Below are positions 6,705 through 7,302 of a DNA stretch of 7,302 bases, in pieces. The DNA is from Hyphomicrobiales bacterium (GTDB taxonomy: Bacteria; Pseudomonadota; Alphaproteobacteria; Rhizobiales; Kaistiaceae), in NCBI GenBank assembly GCA_017305815.1, contig JAFKJZ010000113.1, forward strand, positions 1-7,302, given 5' to 3'. Under the pieces are notes generated by a model. The model was given only the letters and a program-made list of their open reading frames with translations. It had not been told where the DNA came from and ran no database searches. How positions within the stretch are numbered: position 1 is the stretch's first letter; the number at the start of each line of letters is the position of its first letter. The translations under genes were made by a program, and so were the position numbers.

Positions 6705-6712
6705 ATGGTTAA
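6705..6712 (-). promoter_or_regulatory. CtrA half-site-like motif TTAACCAT
   Basis: The minus strand reads TTAACCAT, a motif also reported for CtrA-regulated promoters. A further TTAA lies at 6696-6699, but at nine-base rather than seven-base spacing, so this is not a standard full site. It is 80-90 bases upstream of the full site at 6609-6624 and points toward the DUF6101-like gene. Confidence 0.35.
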
Positions 6713-6792
6713 CGGCCCGGCGATCGCGGGCAGGGTTAGCGGCCGGTGATCGAAGACGGTTGACGAAAACTTGCCGAAATGTGGCAGGTCGC

Positions 6793-6825
6793 CCGGCGAT
6801 GGCGGTGCGCCGCCATTTGCGCCGG
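6793..6825. other. Imperfect hairpin in the gene-free stretch
   Basis: ATGGCGG (6799-6805) pairs perfectly with CCGCCAT (6810-6816) around a TGCG loop. CCGGCG (6793-6798) pairs with CGCCGG (6820-6825), with a three-base TTG bulge on one side. Together they give 13 base pairs. It could be a structured RNA element, the end of an unseen small RNA, or a protein-binding palindrome; no family is recognised. Confidence 0.4.
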
Positions 6826-7061
6826 CGAGGGGACTTGAGGGCGTCGGTGGTGTGCTTGCCGAGGGGATGCAACGAAGGCGGGTCGATGGTGGCTGTCGCC
6901 CTGTGGGAAGAGCTTGCGCCCCTCGGCGCGCGTCAACTTTTGCGGCCGACCCGGTGTCCGGCATGTCAATATTTTGGCGCGCGGATCGCGACTTCGTCCG
7001 TTTGGCAAGGTGCTTTGGAAGCGCCCGCGCTGCCATGACAGAACGCTCTGGCCAAGCAAGT

Positions 7062-7108
7062 CCCTCACCCAACCTTCTCCCGCGCGCGGGAGAGGGTTGG
7101 GGTGAGGG
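7062..7108. repeat. Palindromic intergenic repeat of rhizobial style, 15 bases past the oxidase stop
   Basis: The left arm CCCTCACCCAACCTTCTCC and the right arm GGAGAGGGTTGGGGTGAGGG are near-perfect complements with one extra base and one mismatch. They meet in a perfect 16-base palindrome, CTCCCGCGCGCGGGAG, centred at 7084/7085. The form CCCTCACCC...CTCTCCC...GGGAGAGGG is familiar as a dispersed intergenic palindrome in Hyphomicrobiales. Lying just after the oxidase stop, it probably folds in the message and may act as a terminator or 3' stabiliser, though there is no T-run. Confidence 0.75.
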
Positions 7109-7123
7109 TCTACGGCGTCCGCC

Positions 7124-7302
7124 TCAGGGCCGCAGCATCTTGCCGGGGTTGAGGATGCCGTTCGGGTCGAGCGCCTGCTTGATCGAATGCATCATCGCCA
7201 TCGCGACCGGCCCCTTCGCCGCCGGCAGCAGGTAGCGCTTCAGGCGGCCGATGCCGTGCTCGGCCGAGATCGAGCCGTGATATCTGGCGACGATGCCGTG
7301 GA
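7124..7302 (-). CDS. C-terminal end of an FAD-linked oxidase (D-2-hydroxyacid dehydrogenase type)
   Basis: Only the last 58 codons and the TGA stop are in the window; the 5' part lies to the right. The sequence reads HGIVARYHGSISAEHGIG, then KRYLLPAAKGPVAMAMMHSI and KQALDPNGILNPGKMLRP. GSISAEHGIG and the closing IKxALDPNGILNPGKM are hallmarks of the FAD-linked oxidase C-terminal domain found in D-lactate, D-2-hydroxyglutarate and glycolate oxidase (GlcD) enzymes. These oxidise a 2-hydroxy acid to the 2-oxo acid with FAD. The SxEHG histidine belongs to the substrate and metal site in this family. The substrate cannot be told from this fragment. The 3' end is intact, with no frameshift, and is followed by the palindrome at 7062-7108. 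Confidence 0.9.
   Translation of the reverse strand, partial: HGIVARYHGSISAEHGIGRLKRYLLPAAKGPVAMAMMHSIKQALDPNGILNPGKMLRP

Larger units (their letters stand above)
6575..7123. other. Gene-free stretch upstream of the DUF6101-like gene
   Basis: No convincing gene lies in these 549 bases. Open frames on the plus strand (for example from 6760 or 6771) and the upstream extension of the DUF6101-like frame lack ribosome sites and recognisable protein features, and run through the palindrome or into the oxidase gene in the wrong frame. The stretch contains the leader and probable promoter of the DUF6101-like gene with CtrA-like motifs (6609-6624, 6705-6712), a hairpin at 6793-6825 and a palindrome at 7062-7108. 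The part from about 6830 to 7060 shows nothing I can name. Confidence 0.6.

Noticed and set aside
6696..6712. A second full CtrA site from the TTAA at 6696-6699 and 6709-6712
   Set aside because: The spacing is nine bases, not the required seven. Only the TTAACCAT half motif is kept.
5990..7072. A 360-codon version of the DUF6101-like frame starting at 7072
   Set aside because: The extension runs through the CtrA-like sites and into the palindrome, has no ribosome site, and its residues look random. The start at 6574 has a spaced GGAG.
6771..7235. A 154-codon plus-strand frame from the gene-free stretch into the oxidase gene
   Set aside because: It crosses the palindrome, overlaps the conserved oxidase C-terminus on the opposite strand, and shows no protein features.
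1..7302. A defence island, phage, transposon or CRISPR locus
   Set aside because: No transposase, integrase, nuclease-effector or repeat-spacer pattern is visible. The recognised genes are mainly housekeeping genes.

Overview
The window is GC-rich and gene-dense. It looks like a chromosomal segment of an alphaproteobacterium, most likely of the order Hyphomicrobiales (Rhizobiales). The reasons are an endonuclease-type MutL, a DUF6101-like protein next to ubiA, full CtrA-type sites (TTAA-N7-TTAAC), paired GAATC sites between genes, and a rhizobial-style palindromic repeat. The genus cannot be fixed from the sequence alone.

Layout. Positions 1-1382 (minus) hold the first 460 codons of mutL, whose 3' end lies outside the window. 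A divergent small membrane protein of unknown function follows (1592-2068, plus). It converges, with only 6 bases between stop codons, on a minus-strand pair: purD (2339-3616) and, 39 bases downstream of it, a small PhnA/YjdM-like gene (2075-2299). A 197-base divergent spacer separates purD from ubiA (3814-4749, plus). A SAM-dependent O-methyltransferase follows on the plus strand (4883-5908). It converges across a nested inverted repeat, probably a two-way terminator, on a DUF6101-like gene (5990-6574, minus). A 549-base stretch without a convincing gene (6575-7123) carries two CtrA-like motifs, a hairpin and a 47-base palindrome. The window ends with the C-terminal end of an FAD-linked oxidase (7124-7302, minus).

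How the genes relate. Most are housekeeping genes from separate pathways: mismatch repair (mutL), de novo purine synthesis (purD) and ubiquinone synthesis (ubiA). They do not form one dedicated system. purD and the PhnA-like gene may share a transcript. The methyltransferase is the most accessory-looking gene, and its substrate is unknown. The most interesting signal is regulatory: a DUF6101-type gene of unknown function appears to sit under CtrA-like control elements. I found no CRISPR array, tRNA, rRNA, transposase or phage gene, and no convincing undescribed multi-gene system.
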